Below are positions 6,642-7,522 of a stretch of 7,522 nucleotides of DNA, piece after piece; the stretch's first letter is position 1; the number at the start of each line of letters is the position of its first letter. The notes beneath the pieces were generated by a model. The model did not search any database. It saw only the letters and a program-made list of their open reading frames with translations, and was not told the origin of the DNA. Location: assembly GCA_021776015.1 (NCBI GenBank), contig JAJFGT010000228.1:1-7522 (forward strand), written 5' to 3'. A program made the translations under genes and the position numbers. Source of the DNA: Alphaproteobacteria bacterium (lineage in GTDB: Bacteria; Pseudomonadota; Alphaproteobacteria; Micavibrionales; Micavibrionaceae).

Positions 6642-7436
6642 ATGTCTAAAACTCGAGACCCAGCTATTGAATATTGTCGAAAGCTTGTAAAAGAGCAGGA
6701 CTATGACCGTTATTTGGTGAGTTTATGCGCCCCACGTCAAAAACAATCTCATATATGGGCTGTTTTGGCGTTTAATTGTGAGATATCTAAAATACCAGAA
6801 ATTGTCTCAGATTCAAACTTAGGGTTGATTCGACTTCAATGGTGGCGTGAAGAAATCGAAAAACTCTATGCAAGCCAAGAAACAAAGCCTTCTCATCAAA
6901 TTCTTATATGTCTTGCCGATTCGGTTCAAAAAGAAAACATTTCCAAAGAGAGTTTTGAAATTCTGTTTTCTGCACGAGAGTTTGATATAAAATGTGAGTC
7001 TATTGATACTCTTGAATCGTTTGTTACATATATAGAAGGGATCAATGTACCCCTTTTAGAGATGATATATCAGATCTGTGGAGATAAGATAAACAAAGAA
7101 ATTGATCAAGATGTATTAAATCATTTGGGTATTGCTTATGGCTTGTTAAAATTTTTACGGGCCATTCCTTTTATTGAATCATCTCAGTCAGAACGCTTTC
7201 TTCCTGATAATTTGAAAAAATCTTATACAGACTCTGATGTTATAAAGATGATTGCGGATGAGGCGAATCGCAATTTAGATATTGTAAGACAATATGATTC
7301 CTTGCCTCAGCCTTTTAAGGCTGTCTTGCGATTAAGCCAAATGAATCTAAAGCAAATCCAGCGGGCAAAATATAATTCTCAAGACTCAAGATTCCAAAAA
7401 CAATTGTATTTCAAGTCATTAGCTATCATTTTATAG
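6642..7436 (+). CDS. Squalene/phytoene synthase family protein, NDUFAF6-like
   Basis: The 264-residue protein has the all-helical fold signature of the squalene/phytoene synthase family but resembles its NDUFAF6 branch, a mitochondrial complex I assembly factor. Shared features are YCRKLVKEQDYDRYLVSLCAP (split here as about residues 11-31), the segment AFNCEISKIPEIVSD (43-57), GLIRLQWWREEIEKLY (61-76) and GIAYGLLKFLRAIPF (163-177). True head-to-head prenyl synthases need two Asp-rich motifs for diphosphate and magnesium binding. At the first site this protein has FNCEISKIPE, and at the second it has FLRAIPF, so both are degenerate and prenyl transfer is unlikely. There is no signal peptide or clear membrane span. 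The ATG at 6642 lacks a good Shine-Dalgarno. The length fits alphaproteobacterial members, and the frame ends at a TAG without sign of truncation. The precise molecular role of the bacterial protein is unknown to me. Confidence 0.85.
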   Translation: MSKTRDPAIEYCRKLVKEQDYDRYLVSLCAPRQKQSHIWAVLAFNCEISKIPEIVSDSNLGLIRLQWWREEIEKLYASQETKPSHQILICLADSVQKENISKESFEILFSAREFDIKCESIDTLESFVTYIEGINVPLLEMIYQICGDKINKEIDQDVLNHLGIAYGLLKFLRAIPFIESSQSERFLPDNLKKSYTDSDVIKMIADEANRNLDIVRQYDSLPQPFKAVLRLSQMNLKQIQRAKYNSQDSRFQKQLYFKSLAIIL

Positions 7437-7500
7437 TTTTTTGAGTTATCAACAGGAAATAAATTATATATGTTAAATAAATAGGCGTTAAAGGCCCGTT

Positions 7501-7519
7501 TTTGAAATAATATTTCAAA
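7501..7519. repeat. Perfect 8-base inverted repeat in the 3' non-coding end
   Basis: TTTGAAAT (7501-7508) and ATTTCAAA (7512-7519) are exact reverse complements around a 3-base AAT. It lies 65 bases after the stop of the NDUFAF6-like gene, at the edge of the window. It could be an AT-rich hairpin, an operator for a gene beyond the window, or chance. The rest of 7437-7500 is AT-rich with no gene I can recognise. Confidence 0.5.
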
Positions 7520-7522
7520 TTA

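Noticed and set aside
7482..7501. GGC-GTTAAAG-GCC followed by a T-run as a terminator of the NDUFAF6-like gene
   Set aside because: A 3-pair stem is too short to support a terminator call.

Overview
The window is a compact piece of bacterial chromosome, AT-rich by eye, with short intergenic gaps and mostly housekeeping envelope and respiration genes. The gene order pcm, LysM/M23 lipoprotein, yajC, secD, secF, Mth938-domain protein, squalene/phytoene-synthase-family protein is characteristic of Alphaproteobacteria. The low GC content points to a low-GC lineage, possibly a host-associated one such as a Holosporales-like bacterium. That placement is inference from order and composition; no rRNA or other marker is present.

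Left part (1-2430, + strand): the 3' part of an M48-family zinc metallopeptidase that enters from outside the window, a 129-base gap, then pcm (protein-L-isoaspartate O-methyltransferase). Pcm overlaps by 4 bases (ATGA) with a lipoprotein carrying two LysM domains and an M23 domain. The zinc and catalytic residues of that M23 domain are substituted as in NlpD, so it is more likely an amidase activator than an enzyme. A weak terminator-like hairpin and a TATAAT box separate this block from the next.

Middle part (2592-5970, + strand): yajC, secD, secF and a Mth938/DUF498 (NDUFAF3-like) gene form a tight operon. yajC and secD overlap by 1 base, secD and secF are 15 bases apart, and secF and the Mth938 gene 2 bases apart. 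YajC-SecD-SecF is the accessory complex that uses the proton motive force to help SecYEG-dependent export.

Right part (5967-7522): an iron-type superoxide dismutase (sodB) on the - strand converges on the Mth938 gene so closely that the two coding regions overlap by 4 bases. A 78-base divergent spacer separates sodB from a + strand gene of the squalene/phytoene synthase family, most like the mitochondrial complex I assembly factor NDUFAF6. The window therefore carries bacterial relatives of two complex I assembly factors (NDUFAF3 and NDUFAF6) on either side of a superoxide dismutase. The last 86 bases are non-coding and AT-rich, with one perfect 8-base inverted repeat.

I saw no CRISPR array, insertion sequence, tRNA, rRNA or obvious defence or phage system. 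The window looks like an ordinary conserved neighbourhood with a few local peculiarities, and I do not claim a new system in it.
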